A stretch of 16,263 nucleotides of DNA from Verrucomicrobiota bacterium (GTDB lineage: Bacteria; Verrucomicrobiota; Verrucomicrobiia; Opitutales; Opitutaceae): NCBI GenBank assembly GCA_023433275.1, contig JAEZDN010000159.1:1-16263 (forward strand), read 5' to 3'. This document shows positions 1 to 6,704 of the stretch, piece by piece. Position numbers and translations under genes: made by a program. A model generated the notes under the pieces. It ran no database searches and was not told the DNA's origin. It saw nothing but the letters and a program-made list of their open reading frames with translations. Position 1 is the stretch's first letter, and the number at the start of each line of letters is the position of its first letter.

Positions 1-13
1 CCCCCCCCCCCCC
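1..13. repeat. Run of 13 C at the window edge
   Basis: The window opens with thirteen consecutive C residues, followed by ordinary sequence. It may be a genuine homopolymer or an assembly edge; nothing in the sequence decides this. Confidence 0.6.
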
Positions 14-34
14 GATTCCTGCTGCGGGAAACAA

Positions 35-60
35 GGGCGTGGACGAGCCACGCCCCCTAC
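35..60 (-). terminator. Hairpin, likely distal terminator of the thrB unit; GTAGG-type repeat
   Basis: Read on the minus strand, GTAGG is followed by an 8-bp perfect stem GGGCGTGG/CCACGCCC closed by the loop CTCGT, then TTGTTT. The stem and T-rich tail fit an intrinsic terminator for minus-strand transcription leaving thrB, about 175 bp downstream of its stop codon. The GTAGG flank and CTCG-type loop also place it in the dispersed hairpin family seen throughout the window. Confidence 0.5.
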
Positions 61-144
61 AACGGATCCGTTCGACCGCGCACGCTGCGGAATTGCACTC
101 CGACTGCCTGAGTCCGTCTTAGGTCCAAGCCACCCGCCGAAAGC

Positions 145-179
145 CGGGCGCTCGCCCGACGATGCGTCGCCTCCGCATC
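145..179. repeat. Two adjacent small hairpins downstream of thrB
   Basis: CGGGCG-CT-CGCCCG (145-158) is followed directly by GATGCG-7 nt-CGCATC (161-179). Together with the CTGGAG hairpin at 186-211 they make three consecutive stem-loops in the 85 bases after thrB. Function is unknown. Confidence 0.5.
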
Positions 180-185
180 CGCGCA

Positions 186-212
186 CTGGAGCCGGGGCGA
201 CCTCGCCCCGGT
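186..212 (+). repeat. Dispersed hairpin, CTGGAG subfamily
   Basis: CTGGAG is followed by the 9-bp perfect stem CCGGGGCGA/TCGCCCCGG with a CC turn. Copies with the same flank but different self-complementary arms lie at 9415, 14339 and 15185. It sits about 20 bp beyond the thrB stop codon. Confidence 0.75.
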
Positions 213-231
213 GGGCCGACGCCATCGCGCC

Positions 232-1170
232 TCACTTCCGCCGCACGATCTTCAAGCCGTCATTGTCCGCGTGCAATTGATGCACCGTGGACGTCAGCTT
301 GTGCGCCGCGAACGCCGCGGCCATCGCCCGCCCCACCTTCGCCGTGTCCTTCGGCCGCGCCACGCACAACACGCTCGAGCCGCTCCCGCTCAGCCAGCCG
401 GTCAGCGCCCCCGCCGCCATGCCGGCCTCAATCGCCGCCTTCGCCCCGGGGATCAACGGCAGCCGGTACGGCTCGTGCAGGAAATCCTTCACCGCATGCC
501 GCAGGCGGTCGTACTCGCCCGACAAAAACGCCGCGACCACGTAGGTCGCGCTGTTCACGCTCTTCACCGCGTCGAAATACGGCAGTTCCTTCGGCAGGAT
601 GCCCCGCGCCTTCTTGGTCTCGAGCTCCTGGTTCGGCGACGCCACGACAAAGCCCAGCTCCCGCCCGATCGGCTTGCGCAACACGCCGAGCAACTCGCCC
701 GTGCTGGCATCGCACCGCGCCACGCAGAAGCCCCCGATGACCGCCGGGGTCGCATTGTCCGGATGCCCCTCGAGCTGGGTCACCAGCGAACACAGGTCGT
801 CCTTCGAAAGTTTCGCCCCCGTCAACGCGTTCAACCCGGCCACGACCCCCGCGCGCAGCGTCACGCTCGAGCCCAGGCCGCGCGACATCGGCACGTCGCC
901 CCGGATCGCGAGCGTGTAGCCAATCTCCTCCACGCCCGCCCGCACGAAAAACAGGCTCGCGGCCTCGTCCGCCATGTCCAGCCCATGCGTGTCGCTGGCC
1001 GCGGCGGGCCGCGACCCGCGCCAGTCGCCGCGCGTGAGCGTGATCTCGTTGTACACGCTCAACGCCATGCCCAGGGAATCAAAGCCGGCGCCGCAATTGG
1101 AGGTGCTGCCCGGGACACGCACAGTGACTTCCTGGGGCAGGCGGCGGGAGCGGAGGACGGGTATCTTCAT
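232..1170 (-). CDS. thrB: Homoserine kinase
   Basis: This 312-residue GHMP-family kinase phosphorylates homoserine with ATP to give O-phosphohomoserine, the penultimate step of threonine synthesis, in the cytoplasm. The three GHMP motifs are visible: VPGSTSNCGAGFDSLG near residues 19-34, the phosphate-binding loop PMSRGLGSS at 94-102, and the C-terminal LSGSGSSV at 260-267. EGHPDNATPAVIGG at 134-147 is also typical of ThrB. The length is normal for the family. Its ATG overlaps the smpB stop codon as ATGA (1167-1170), so the two genes are probably co-transcribed and translationally coupled. The long open frames on the opposite strand are GC-rich shadows. Confidence 0.95.
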   Translation of the reverse strand: MKIPVLRSRRLPQEVTVRVPGSTSNCGAGFDSLGMALSVYNEITLTRGDWRGSRPAAASDTHGLDMADEAASLFFVRAGVEEIGYTLAIRGDVPMSRGLGSSVTLRAGVVAGLNALTGAKLSKDDLCSLVTQLEGHPDNATPAVIGGFCVARCDASTGELLGVLRKPIGRELGFVVASPNQELETKKARGILPKELPYFDAVKSVNSATYVVAAFLSGEYDRLRHAVKDFLHEPYRLPLIPGAKAAIEAGMAAGALTGWLSGSGSSVLCVARPKDTAKVGRAMAAAFAAHKLTSTVHQLHADNDGLKIVRRK

Positions 1171-1640
1171 CGGCGGGTATGGAGGGCGCGGCGCGCTTCG
1201 AGGTTCAGTTCGCGTTTCTTGAGGTCCGCGCGCTTGTCGAACTGCTTCTTGCCGGTGGCCGTGGCAATCTCAACTTTCACGAGCGCTTCCTTGAAATACA
1301 TGCGCAGCGCCACGATCTGGCGCCCCGCCGTCTCGACTTCCTGCACCAGCTTGCGGATCTCCGAGGCCCGCAACAGCAGCTTGCGCGGCCGCCGCGGCGC
1401 GTGCTGCGAGATGCCCGCGTGCGAATACTCCTCGATGTACGCGTTGTGCAGCCACAGCTCGCCGCGGTCGATCCGGGCAAACGCGTCGGTGATCTGCGCC
1501 TTGCCGGCCCGGATCGATTTCACCTCCGTGCCCGACAACTTCACCCCCGCCTCGAACTTGTCGTGCACAAAATAGTCCCGCAGCGCCTTGGCATTGCGCA
1601 TCTCGGTGTAGCGGGTCGGGTCGTGCTTCTGGGCGGACAT
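1167..1640 (-). CDS. smpB: SsrA-binding protein SmpB
   Basis: This 157-residue protein binds tmRNA and delivers it to stalled ribosomes for trans-translation. The family signature GTEVKSIRAGKAQITDAFARI-like segment lies at 37-57, after NAKALRDYFVHDKFEAGV. The basic tail with KKQFDKRADLKKRE at 131-144 is the part that enters the mRNA channel in characterised SmpB proteins. Length is normal. It starts 111 bp downstream of rpoZ with a terminator hairpin between them, and ends overlapping thrB by four bases. The tmRNA gene itself is not in the window. Confidence 0.96.
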   Translation of the reverse strand: MSAQKHDPTRYTEMRNAKALRDYFVHDKFEAGVKLSGTEVKSIRAGKAQITDAFARIDRGELWLHNAYIEEYSHAGISQHAPRRPRKLLLRASEIRKLVQEVETAGRQIVALRMYFKEALVKVEIATATGKKQFDKRADLKKRELNLEARRALHTRR

Positions 1641-1672
1641 GGGACAGGATCACGATGCGCCGGTGGCGCGGG

Positions 1673-1708
1673 GCGGCAAACAAAGAAGCGAGGCCTGGGC
1701 CTCGCTTC
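1673..1708 (-). terminator. Intrinsic terminator or attenuator after rpoZ
   Basis: Bases 1685-1708 form an 11-bp perfect palindrome (GAAGCGAGGCC/GGCCTCGCTTC with a 2-nt centre, or 10 bp with a 4-nt loop). On the minus strand it is followed by TTTGTTTG. It lies 43 bp after the rpoZ stop codon and 44 bp before the smpB start, so it should cut most rpoZ transcripts, leaving smpB-thrB to readthrough or its own promoter. Confidence 0.85.
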
Positions 1709-1751
1709 GAAAGGGTGTGCGCGTTGACCTCAACGCGCTTCGGCGGGGAAC

Positions 1752-1952
1752 TCAGGCCGTGTGCAACTCGTAGCTGATCTTGCCCTCGGCCACCTCGCGC
1801 AACGCGATGTCCTCGGGGCTCAGCTTTTCGAGCGACTCCACCAGGGGACGGCTGCCGCGGCGAAGCTGCTTCACGCGGCGCGAAACCACGTTGATCAGGA
1901 CGTTCGGGTCATTGATGACTTTCTGGGCTTCGCGGATGTATTCGTCTCTCAT
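1752..1952 (-). CDS. rpoZ: DNA-directed RNA polymerase omega subunit
   Basis: This 66-residue protein is the omega subunit, which binds beta-prime and helps assemble RNA polymerase. Diagnostic segments are NVVSRRVKQLRRGSRPLV (21-38) and IALREVAEGKI (49-59), matching the RR..QL..G..PLV and IALREI.EG.I pattern of omega proteins. I chose the start MRDEYIREA. An in-frame ATG eight codons upstream (1974-1976) overlaps the -10 box of the best promoter candidate, so it is unlikely to be used. A frame open to 2366 continues through promoter sequence and is not coding. It is transcribed divergently from cutA. Confidence 0.9.
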   Translation of the reverse strand: MRDEYIREAQKVINDPNVLINVVSRRVKQLRRGSRPLVESLEKLSPEDIALREVAEGKISYELHTA

Positions 1953-1975
1953 GGGTCGGAAAAAGTGAAGGGACA

Positions 1976-2003
1976 TAGCTAGGTCGGCCCCCCGGAGCGT
2001 CAA
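1976..2003 (-). promoter_or_regulatory. Candidate sigma-70-type promoter of rpoZ
   Basis: On the minus strand TTGACG (1998-2003) is separated by 16 bp from TAGCTA (1976-1981). The -35 match is good and the -10 match moderate. Initiation about 7 nt downstream would leave a leader of roughly 15-20 nt before the ATG at 1952. Confidence 0.5.
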
Positions 2004-2126
2004 GGGCTTAATTCGATTCCTCAGGCAGGGAGAGTCGTCCGGACCGCCCGCGCCCACGCGCAACGTCCGCCCGGCCGCGTCCCATTTTCCCTTTGCGGAA
2101 ATCCCGGTGACGGTGAAACTTCCGGC

Positions 2127-2465
2127 ATGTTCGTCGCCTGGACCACCACCGAACACCGCGCCGACGCCGATCGCCTGGCCCGCGGCGCCGTGGAGGCCCG
2201 CCTCGCCGTCTGCGCCCAGGTCGAGGGTCCCCTCACCTCCCATTACCACTGGGAGGGAAAACTGACCCAATCCGAGGAATTCCGCGTCATCTTCAAGTAC
2301 CTGCCGGGCACCGCCATCCCCCTCAGCGCGTGGGTCCACCGCCACCATCCCTACGCCGTTCCCCAATGGATCGAGCTCAACGCCGAAAACGTGGGAGAAA
2401 AATACTTGTCATGGGCTATGGCGAACTCTACTTCCCTCCCCTTCCAGCCGACAAAATCACCTTAA
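2127..2465 (+). CDS. cutA: CutA1-family divalent cation tolerance protein
   Basis: This 112-residue cytoplasmic protein belongs to the CutA1 family, which forms very stable ferredoxin-like trimers. The family is historically linked to copper and divalent-cation tolerance, but its biochemical role is unsettled. Recognisable elements are an N-terminal strand followed by ADRLARGAVEARLAVCAQV (14-32), the YHWEGK turn (40-45) and HPYAVPQWI (74-82), which corresponds to the conserved HPYEVPEI segment. Length is normal. The start is the first ATG that gives the expected N-terminal beta strand (MFVAWTT); no strong ribosome-binding site precedes it. The gene ends 14 bp before the small basic protein gene, which suggests co-transcription. 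Confidence 0.9.
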   Translation: MFVAWTTTEHRADADRLARGAVEARLAVCAQVEGPLTSHYHWEGKLTQSEEFRVIFKYLPGTAIPLSAWVHRHHPYAVPQWIELNAENVGEKYLSWAMANSTSLPFQPTKSP

Positions 2466-2479
2466 ATCACTCTCCCTTT

Positions 2480-2638
2480 ATGTCCCAACATCCCAGTCTC
2501 AAGGCCCCCGGCGGCGGCGTCATCGTCAAACGCAATGTCCTCAAGCGCTTCGAGCGCGTAGCCCTGCTCAAGAAGCGCGGCCAGTGGAAGGACGGCGACC
2601 GCGTCCAGGGTCTCCGCAAGACCAAGGCTGACGTCTAA
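2480..2638 (+). CDS. Small basic protein, Verrucomicrobia/Chlamydiae type
   Basis: A 52-residue, strongly basic protein: MSQHPSLKAPGGG, then VIVKRNVLKRFERVALLKKRGQW, then KDGDRVQGLRKTK. Sequence and length fit the small basic protein family I recall as annotated in Verrucomicrobia and Chlamydiae, with the core SLK.....RNVL.R.ER...L...G.W..G....GL.K.K. Its function is not established. The charge suggests nucleic-acid or ribosome association, which is inference. There are no cysteines or membrane segments. It begins 14 bp after cutA and is followed 23 bp later by a strong terminator, so cutA plus this gene form a short transcription unit. Confidence 0.8.
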   Translation: MSQHPSLKAPGGGVIVKRNVLKRFERVALLKKRGQWKDGDRVQGLRKTKADV

Positions 2639-2661
2639 CCGGTCTCCCAACTCACCCTCTG

Positions 2662-2691
2662 GGGCAGGCTCGCTCGCGACCTGCCCTTTTT
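2662..2691 (+). terminator. Intrinsic terminator after the small basic protein gene
   Basis: GGGCAGG (2662-2668) pairs with CCTGCCC (2680-2686). An inner TCG/CGA pairing after a bulged C gives a 10-bp stem with a CTCG loop, followed by TTTTTG. This is a classical Rho-independent terminator and separates the cutA unit from the ExoD-family gene. Confidence 0.92.
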
Positions 2692-2715
2692 GTTGTCCCA
2701 CTCCCCAAGTCGCTC

Positions 2716-3369
2716 ATGTCCCCAGCCGACCAGCCTTCCGGTCAACACGAAGCCCTCGGCGCCCAGATCCAACGCGCCATCGCCTCGCTGCCCGAGGGGG
2801 AAATCAGCCTCGGCCGGATGCTGCTTCATTTCGGTCCGCAAGGTCTCCTGGTCCTGACGGTCCTCCTCACGCTCGTGTTCATGATTCCGGTCTCGATTCC
2901 CGGCGTGAGCACCGTGTTCGGCGCCGCGATCCTGCTGATCGGCATCAGCCGTCTCCTCGGCAAACCGCTCTGGCTCCCCACGCGCCTGCGCGATCGCCCC
3001 CTGCCCTCCGATCGCCTCCGCGCCGCGCTCCAGGGCGGCATGCGCTGGGTGCAGCGTCTGGCCCGGATCAGCAAGCCTCACCGCCTTTCCAGCTTCGTGG
3101 ACGGCCGCCTTCCGGAACTGATCAACAATCTCGCATTCATCCTCGCGGCGTTGCTCCTGATGGCGCCATTCGGGTTCATCCCTTTCAGCAACACCCTGCC
3201 GGGCCTCGCGCTGCTGTGCTTCGCCGTCGGATTGCTTCAACGCGATGGCGTCGCCATCATCGCCGCTCACGTCGCCAACGTCGCGACCATCGTCTACTTC
3301 GCCATCCTGCTGGGCGGCGGTGGCCTCGTGATCAAGGAACTGCTCGAACGCTACTGGCCCGCCGGATGA
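2716..3369 (+). CDS. ExoD-family integral membrane protein
   Basis: This 217-residue protein resembles the exopolysaccharide synthesis protein ExoD family. Family features are the early GEISLGRMLLHFGPQG (28-43), a proline-rich hydrophobic stretch VFMIPVSIPGVSTVFG (54-69), a KPLWLP motif (83-88), and the C-terminal pair of helices ending in LLQRDG (173-178). Hydrophobic segments near 42-60, 64-82, 139-155, 160-176 and 184-202 predict an inner-membrane protein with a basic loop in the middle. ExoD was found through exopolysaccharide phenotypes in rhizobia, but its molecular role is unknown and no polysaccharide genes lie nearby. It starts 25 bp after a terminator and so probably has its own promoter. 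Confidence 0.85.
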   Translation: MSPADQPSGQHEALGAQIQRAIASLPEGEISLGRMLLHFGPQGLLVLTVLLTLVFMIPVSIPGVSTVFGAAILLIGISRLLGKPLWLPTRLRDRPLPSDRLRAALQGGMRWVQRLARISKPHRLSSFVDGRLPELINNLAFILAALLLMAPFGFIPFSNTLPGLALLCFAVGLLQRDGVAIIAAHVANVATIVYFAILLGGGGLVIKELLERYWPAG

Positions 3370-3432
3370 GCGACGGCCGACGTCCGCCGACCCGGACCAG
3401 GATCTTCTTCGGAACGTGACCCGCTTCCCCGG

Positions 3433-3474
3433 CCCACGGGCACTCAATCCCCTAGACTGACGTGGGTGATTTTT
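3433..3474 (+). terminator. Weak candidate terminator after the ExoD-family gene
   Basis: CCCACG (3433-3438) can pair with CGTGGG (3461-3466), followed by TGATTTTT. The loop is long (22 nt), so this is only a possibility. Confidence 0.3.
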
Positions 3475-3500
3475 CTGCCGGCCCGCGACACAACTGTTTC

Positions 3501-3517
3501 TTGCCAGTCGTTGGCAA
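3501..3517 (+). promoter_or_regulatory. Palindromic operator candidate upstream of the receiver/kinase gene
   Basis: TTGCCA-GTCGT-TGGCAA is a perfect 6-bp inverted repeat with a 5-bp centre, ending 25 bp before the start codon at 3543. The spacing and symmetry fit a binding site for a dimeric regulator. The regulator is not identifiable from the window. Confidence 0.45.
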
Positions 3518-3542
3518 AGGTCTTTCATCGGGAAACTAAACC

Positions 3543-4658
3543 ATGGCCACCCCGAAGATTCTGGTCGTCGATGACCAGCCCATCAACGTCCAGCTGCTGA
3601 AGCGAAAACTGGAGCGCGAGGGAATGAATGTGGCCACCGCCTACTCCGGCCAGGAAGCCCTCAACCTGGTCGCCTCCGACAAACCCGACCTGATCCTCCT
3701 CGATGTCATGATGCCCGAGATGGACGGCATCGAGGTGTGCTCCCGCCTCCAGGCCAGCGACGACACGAAGTCCATCCCCGTCATCTTCATCACCGCCCGC
3801 ACGTCCAAGGAGGGCAAGATCGAGGGCCTCGGCGTCGGCGCCGTCGACTACATCACCAAGCCCATCGACCTCGACGAGACCCTCGCGCGCGTCCAAACCC
3901 AGCTGCGCTTCGTCCAGATCAACCGCGAACTCGTCGACCTGCAACGCCGCCTCGGCGACTCCCGCCGCACCGCCACCATCGGCGCCGTCACCCAGGGCAT
4001 CGCGCATAATCTCAACAACCTCCTCGGCGTCGTCATCGGTTACGTCGACCTCATCAAGGCCTACCACGACAAGCCCGAGCTCGTCCGCAAGAACTCCCAG
4101 CACCTCGAGGACGCCGTCAACCGCATCGTCGGCATCATCAAGCAACTCACCAGCCTCGTGGTAAAGAACCGCCCGCCGCTCATCCGCGCCAGCCTCGCGC
4201 GCATGGTCGACAGCGGCATCCGCCGCTACCAGATCGAGCACAAGATCGACCAACCCGTCACCGTCACCAACGGCGCCGGTGAAATCCTCATCGACACCAA
4301 CGTCGAGGTCTTCGAGGAAATCCTCTCCAAGGCCCTCATCAACGCCTGGGAAAGCTATGGCGACGCGCCCGACGAGCAGCGTGCCATCACCATTCGCACC
4401 GAGATCGTCGACAAGCCCGAGGAGGGCCGCTTCGCCCTCATCCACGTCGAGGACCGCGGCCGCGGCATCGATCCCGAGATCCGCGAGCACGCCTTCGAGC
4501 CTTTCACCAGCACCAAGCACACCGTCGGCGTCGGTATGGGACTCACCGTGGCCCGCCACTCCATGCGCAACATGGGCGGCGAGGTGACCCTAATCGACCG
4601 ACCCGGCGGCGGCGCGACCTGCACCATCCGCCACCCGCTGGAACGCCGGAACAAGTAG
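3543..4658 (+). CDS. Response-regulator receiver fused to a histidine kinase, orphan hybrid
   Basis: This 371-residue cytoplasmic signalling protein has a receiver domain (about 5-122) joined through a short coiled linker (about 123-145) to a histidine-kinase core. The receiver keeps its acidic pair D10/D11, phospho-acceptor D54 (LLDVMMPEMDG), T84 and K106. The dimerisation helix carries the phospho-acceptor H155 in QGIAHNLNNLLG. The ATPase domain shows the N box around N267, DRGRGID (304-310), FEPF (318-321) and GVGMGL (329-334). No sensor, PAS or membrane segment is present, so input probably comes through phosphorylation of the receiver. No separate response regulator is adjacent. A perfect palindrome lies just upstream. 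Partner and output are unknown. Confidence 0.92.
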   Translation: MATPKILVVDDQPINVQLLKRKLEREGMNVATAYSGQEALNLVASDKPDLILLDVMMPEMDGIEVCSRLQASDDTKSIPVIFITARTSKEGKIEGLGVGAVDYITKPIDLDETLARVQTQLRFVQINRELVDLQRRLGDSRRTATIGAVTQGIAHNLNNLLGVVIGYVDLIKAYHDKPELVRKNSQHLEDAVNRIVGIIKQLTSLVVKNRPPLIRASLARMVDSGIRRYQIEHKIDQPVTVTNGAGEILIDTNVEVFEEILSKALINAWESYGDAPDEQRAITIRTEIVDKPEEGRFALIHVEDRGRGIDPEIREHAFEPFTSTKHTVGVGMGLTVARHSMRNMGGEVTLIDRPGGGATCTIRHPLERRNK

Positions 4659-4715
4659 TCCGCGATTCACGCCACCGTCTTTCGCGCCGGCGCCCGCCAG
4701 GCCGTGGTCCTTCCC

Positions 4716-4740
4716 GTAGGGGCGCAGACTTGCTGCGCCC
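4716..4740 (+). repeat. Dispersed hairpin, GTAGGGG/ACTTG subfamily
   Basis: GTAG is followed by the 8-bp perfect stem GGGCGCAG/CTGCGCCC with the loop ACTTG. An identical 25-bp copy lies at 7830-7854, and an inverted near-copy at 7883-7907. Confidence 0.8.
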
Positions 4741-4874
4741 TGCTTTTCGCCCGGAACTGTTGGGCAGAGTTTTTCAAGCTCCCCTGCCCTTGCGATGCGC
4801 GTGCGAATCGGCATCGGAGCACCATCGACCTAACCCGCAAACCCACTCTCGGTTCTTGCGCTTTCCACCTGCCA

Positions 4875-4898
4875 TTTCAGGTTTCAAGTTTCAGGTCT
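4875..4898 (+). repeat. Heptad repeat TTTCAGG-TTTCAAG-TTTCAGG
   Basis: Three 7-bp units (4875-4881, 4882-4888, 4889-4895) are followed by TCT and end about 13 bp before the proC start codon. The unit matches the longer (CAGGTCT)n tract at 15421-15465, so this is a recurring heptad family. Confidence 0.65.
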
Positions 4899-4910
4899 CT
4901 TCCTCCCCCC

Positions 4911-5720
4911 ATGCCTTCCCCCCACATCGCCTTCCTCGGCGCCGGCAATCTCGCTTCCGCCATCGTCCGCGGCCTGCTCGCCGAGAAAGTCTGCGCGCCG
5001 ACCGACATCACCTGCACCAGCAAGGGCGGTGAATCCGCCCGCCGGCTCGCCGCCGAAACCGGCATCGCCCACACGTCCGACCTCGCCCAGCTCCTCGACG
5101 GCGCTGACTTGGTCGTCGTCGCGTTCAAGCCGCAATCCCTCGCCTCCTCCGACCCGCGCCTCGCCGAACTCACCCGCGGCAAGCTGGTCCTGTCCGTCCT
5201 CGCCGGCAAAAAACTGACCACCCTCGCCCGCACCTTCCCGCACGCGCGCGCCCTCGTGCGCACCATGCCCAACACCCCCGCCGCCATCGGCGCCGCCTTC
5301 ACGCCCTACTGCAGCCTCGCGCCCCTCGGCCTCGAGGACCGCACCCACGTCGGCCGGCTCCTCAACGCCCTCGGCCAGTACGTCGCCCTCGACGAGCAAT
5401 ACTTCGACGCCCTCACCGCCGTCGGCGGCAGCGGCCCCGCCTTCCTCTTCGAGTTCGTCGCCGGCCTGCGCGACGCGGGTCTCGCCGCCGGACTGCCCGA
5501 AGAGGTCGCTTACCGCGCCGCCCTCGAGACGACCCTCGGCGCCGCCCGCCTCCTCTCGCGCCAGGGCCAGCCTCCCGAGGTCCTCCGCGACAAGGTCACG
5601 TCCCCCAACGGCACCACCTTCGCGGGCCTCCAAGTCCTCGAGCAACGCCAGTTTCGCGACACCCTGAAGGCCACCATCGCCGCCGCCACCCGCCGCGCCG
5701 CCGAGCTGTCGAAGGATTAG
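4911..5720 (+). CDS. proC: Pyrroline-5-carboxylate reductase
   Basis: This 269-residue cytoplasmic enzyme reduces 1-pyrroline-5-carboxylate to L-proline with NAD(P)H, the last step of proline synthesis. The Rossmann loop FLGAGNLASAI is at 8-18, RTMPNTPA at 117-124, and the substrate-binding helical domain has ALTAVGGSGPAF (167-178) and VTSPNGTTFAGL (229-240), all hallmark ProC segments. Length is normal. I chose the ATG at 4911 because it places the nucleotide-binding strand at the N terminus. The open frame upstream to 4704 runs through a hairpin repeat and heptad repeats and is not protein-like. No Shine-Dalgarno sequence is evident. Confidence 0.95.
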   Translation: MPSPHIAFLGAGNLASAIVRGLLAEKVCAPTDITCTSKGGESARRLAAETGIAHTSDLAQLLDGADLVVVAFKPQSLASSDPRLAELTRGKLVLSVLAGKKLTTLARTFPHARALVRTMPNTPAAIGAAFTPYCSLAPLGLEDRTHVGRLLNALGQYVALDEQYFDALTAVGGSGPAFLFEFVAGLRDAGLAAGLPEEVAYRAALETTLGAARLLSRQGQPPEVLRDKVTSPNGTTFAGLQVLEQRQFRDTLKATIAAATRRAAELSKD

Positions 5721-5735
5721 AGCTTCCTCGATCGA

Positions 5736-5786
5736 GCGTGGCCGCGCGCCACGTGCTCTTTTGGGACGAGCACGGACCTTGGTCCG
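5736..5786 (+). terminator. Chain of three overlapping hairpins after proC, first one a likely terminator
   Basis: CGTGGC-CGCGC-GCCACG (5737-5753) is followed by TGCTCTTTT and can act as a terminator for proC. CGTGCTC (5752-5758) pairs with GAGCACG (5768-5774), and CGGAC-CTTG-GTCCG occupies 5773-5786. Neighbouring stems share bases, so adjacent ones exclude each other. The last stem has the CTTG turn typical of the window's dispersed hairpins. Confidence 0.5.
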
Positions 5787-5924
5787 CCCTCGCCCCCGAC
5801 AGTTGTCACGAGCAGCGAGCCTGCAAAATGCACCCCGTCAATCCGGAGGCCGGGCGCAAACGGATTGGAAGAACACTCTCCGATATCCTGAATCAATACC
5901 CACCCTGCTCACTCGCCCTTACCC

Positions 5925-6650
5925 TCACGGCCGGGCAAACGTTCCCTTTGGTATCGCCACGTTCGCCTTCATGTCGTCGATCACCATCACATAAATCAAC
6001 CGGCCGTTCGCCGTCGTCTCCACGCGGTGCGGCTGGAGCACTCCGGCCACCGGACGAAAATCCTTGAAGAACGTCTCAATCGTCACGCGCCCCTCCCGGT
6101 TCGCCTTGTACACGGTTCGCTTCACCACCTCGTGGTTCTCCGCGTCAACCCACAGGAAGAAGATGGCATCGCCCGGGCTCATCATCAGCAGCTTGTACGC
6201 CCGCCGGCCGTCGAGGACATCCTCGCCCGCGTAATCCGCCGAGAATCCCTTCTCCGCAAAGTTGACCAGGGGGCCGTCGAAATCCGCATTGGCCACAAAA
6301 TCCGCCGCGTCTGCGGCTGGCATGTCCTGCGCCGCGCCCCCTTTGTGCTCCGAATGGCTGAGCCATGGCGGGTTCTCCCCGTCATACCCTTGAATCACCC
6401 GGCGCACCGCGGAAAAACTCTCCACTTTCAACCGGTTCGGCCGCTCGGCCGTCATCGTGAACGGCACCATCTCTCCGCTGATGAAAGTCCGTCCTTCCGC
6501 GCGGAGACTCTTCAGCGCCGCCAGCTTCGCCCCCGCCCGCTCCGCGTGCCGCTGCGCGATCTCATGCCCCAGCTGCGCCGGTCCCGGGACCGCCAGCAGC
6601 AACCCCACGAGCACACCCATGATTTTCTTTCGAACGCCCATGTCGCCCAC
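5925..6650 (-). CDS. Exported LolA-fold protein, outer membrane lipoprotein-sorting type
   Basis: A 241-residue protein with an N-terminal basic and hydrophobic signal sequence (VRKKIMGVLVGLLLAVPGPAQ, about 6-26). The remainder resembles the broad LolA-like family annotated as outer membrane lipoprotein-sorting protein: LAALKSLRAEGRTFISG, PNRLKVES, VIQGYDGENPPWL, DFDGPLVNFAEKG, GEDVLDGRRAYKLLM and a VETFFKDFRPVAGVLQPHRVE-like strand set. Such proteins form an open beta barrel that holds acyl chains in the periplasm; whether this one carries lipoproteins is unknown. Translation may instead begin at the second Met (residue 4). It stands alone, convergent with proC. Confidence 0.75.
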   Translation of the reverse strand: MGDMGVRKKIMGVLVGLLLAVPGPAQLGHEIAQRHAERAGAKLAALKSLRAEGRTFISGEMVPFTMTAERPNRLKVESFSAVRRVIQGYDGENPPWLSHSEHKGGAAQDMPAADAADFVANADFDGPLVNFAEKGFSADYAGEDVLDGRRAYKLLMMSPGDAIFFLWVDAENHEVVKRTVYKANREGRVTIETFFKDFRPVAGVLQPHRVETTANGRLIYVMVIDDMKANVAIPKGTFARP

Positions 6651-6704
6651 ACTGGGACGCGAGCCCCGCGTGGCAAGTAACTGCTTGCGCCCGCCCCCTC
6701 GGCT

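Noticed and set aside
211..1575. 454-codon open frame on the plus strand across thrB and smpB
   Set aside because: It is antisense to two well-conserved genes, is rich in Arg/His/Ala, and results from GC-rich codon bias.
1953..2366. N-terminal extension of RpoZ
   Set aside because: The frame runs through the promoter region and into antisense cutA, and omega proteins are short.
2635..4559. Long minus-strand open frames opposite the ExoD-family and receiver/kinase genes
   Set aside because: Composition is Asp/Glu/Gly/Val low-complexity, and the plus strand carries intact domain motifs over the same bases.
4785..4815. Possible tRNA 3' end (GGAGCACCA)
   Set aside because: No T-arm consensus, anticodon arm or cloverleaf can be folded around it.
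4704..4910. N-terminal extension of ProC
   Set aside because: The added residues come from a hairpin repeat and the heptad repeat, and would displace the nucleotide-binding strand that normally begins the protein.
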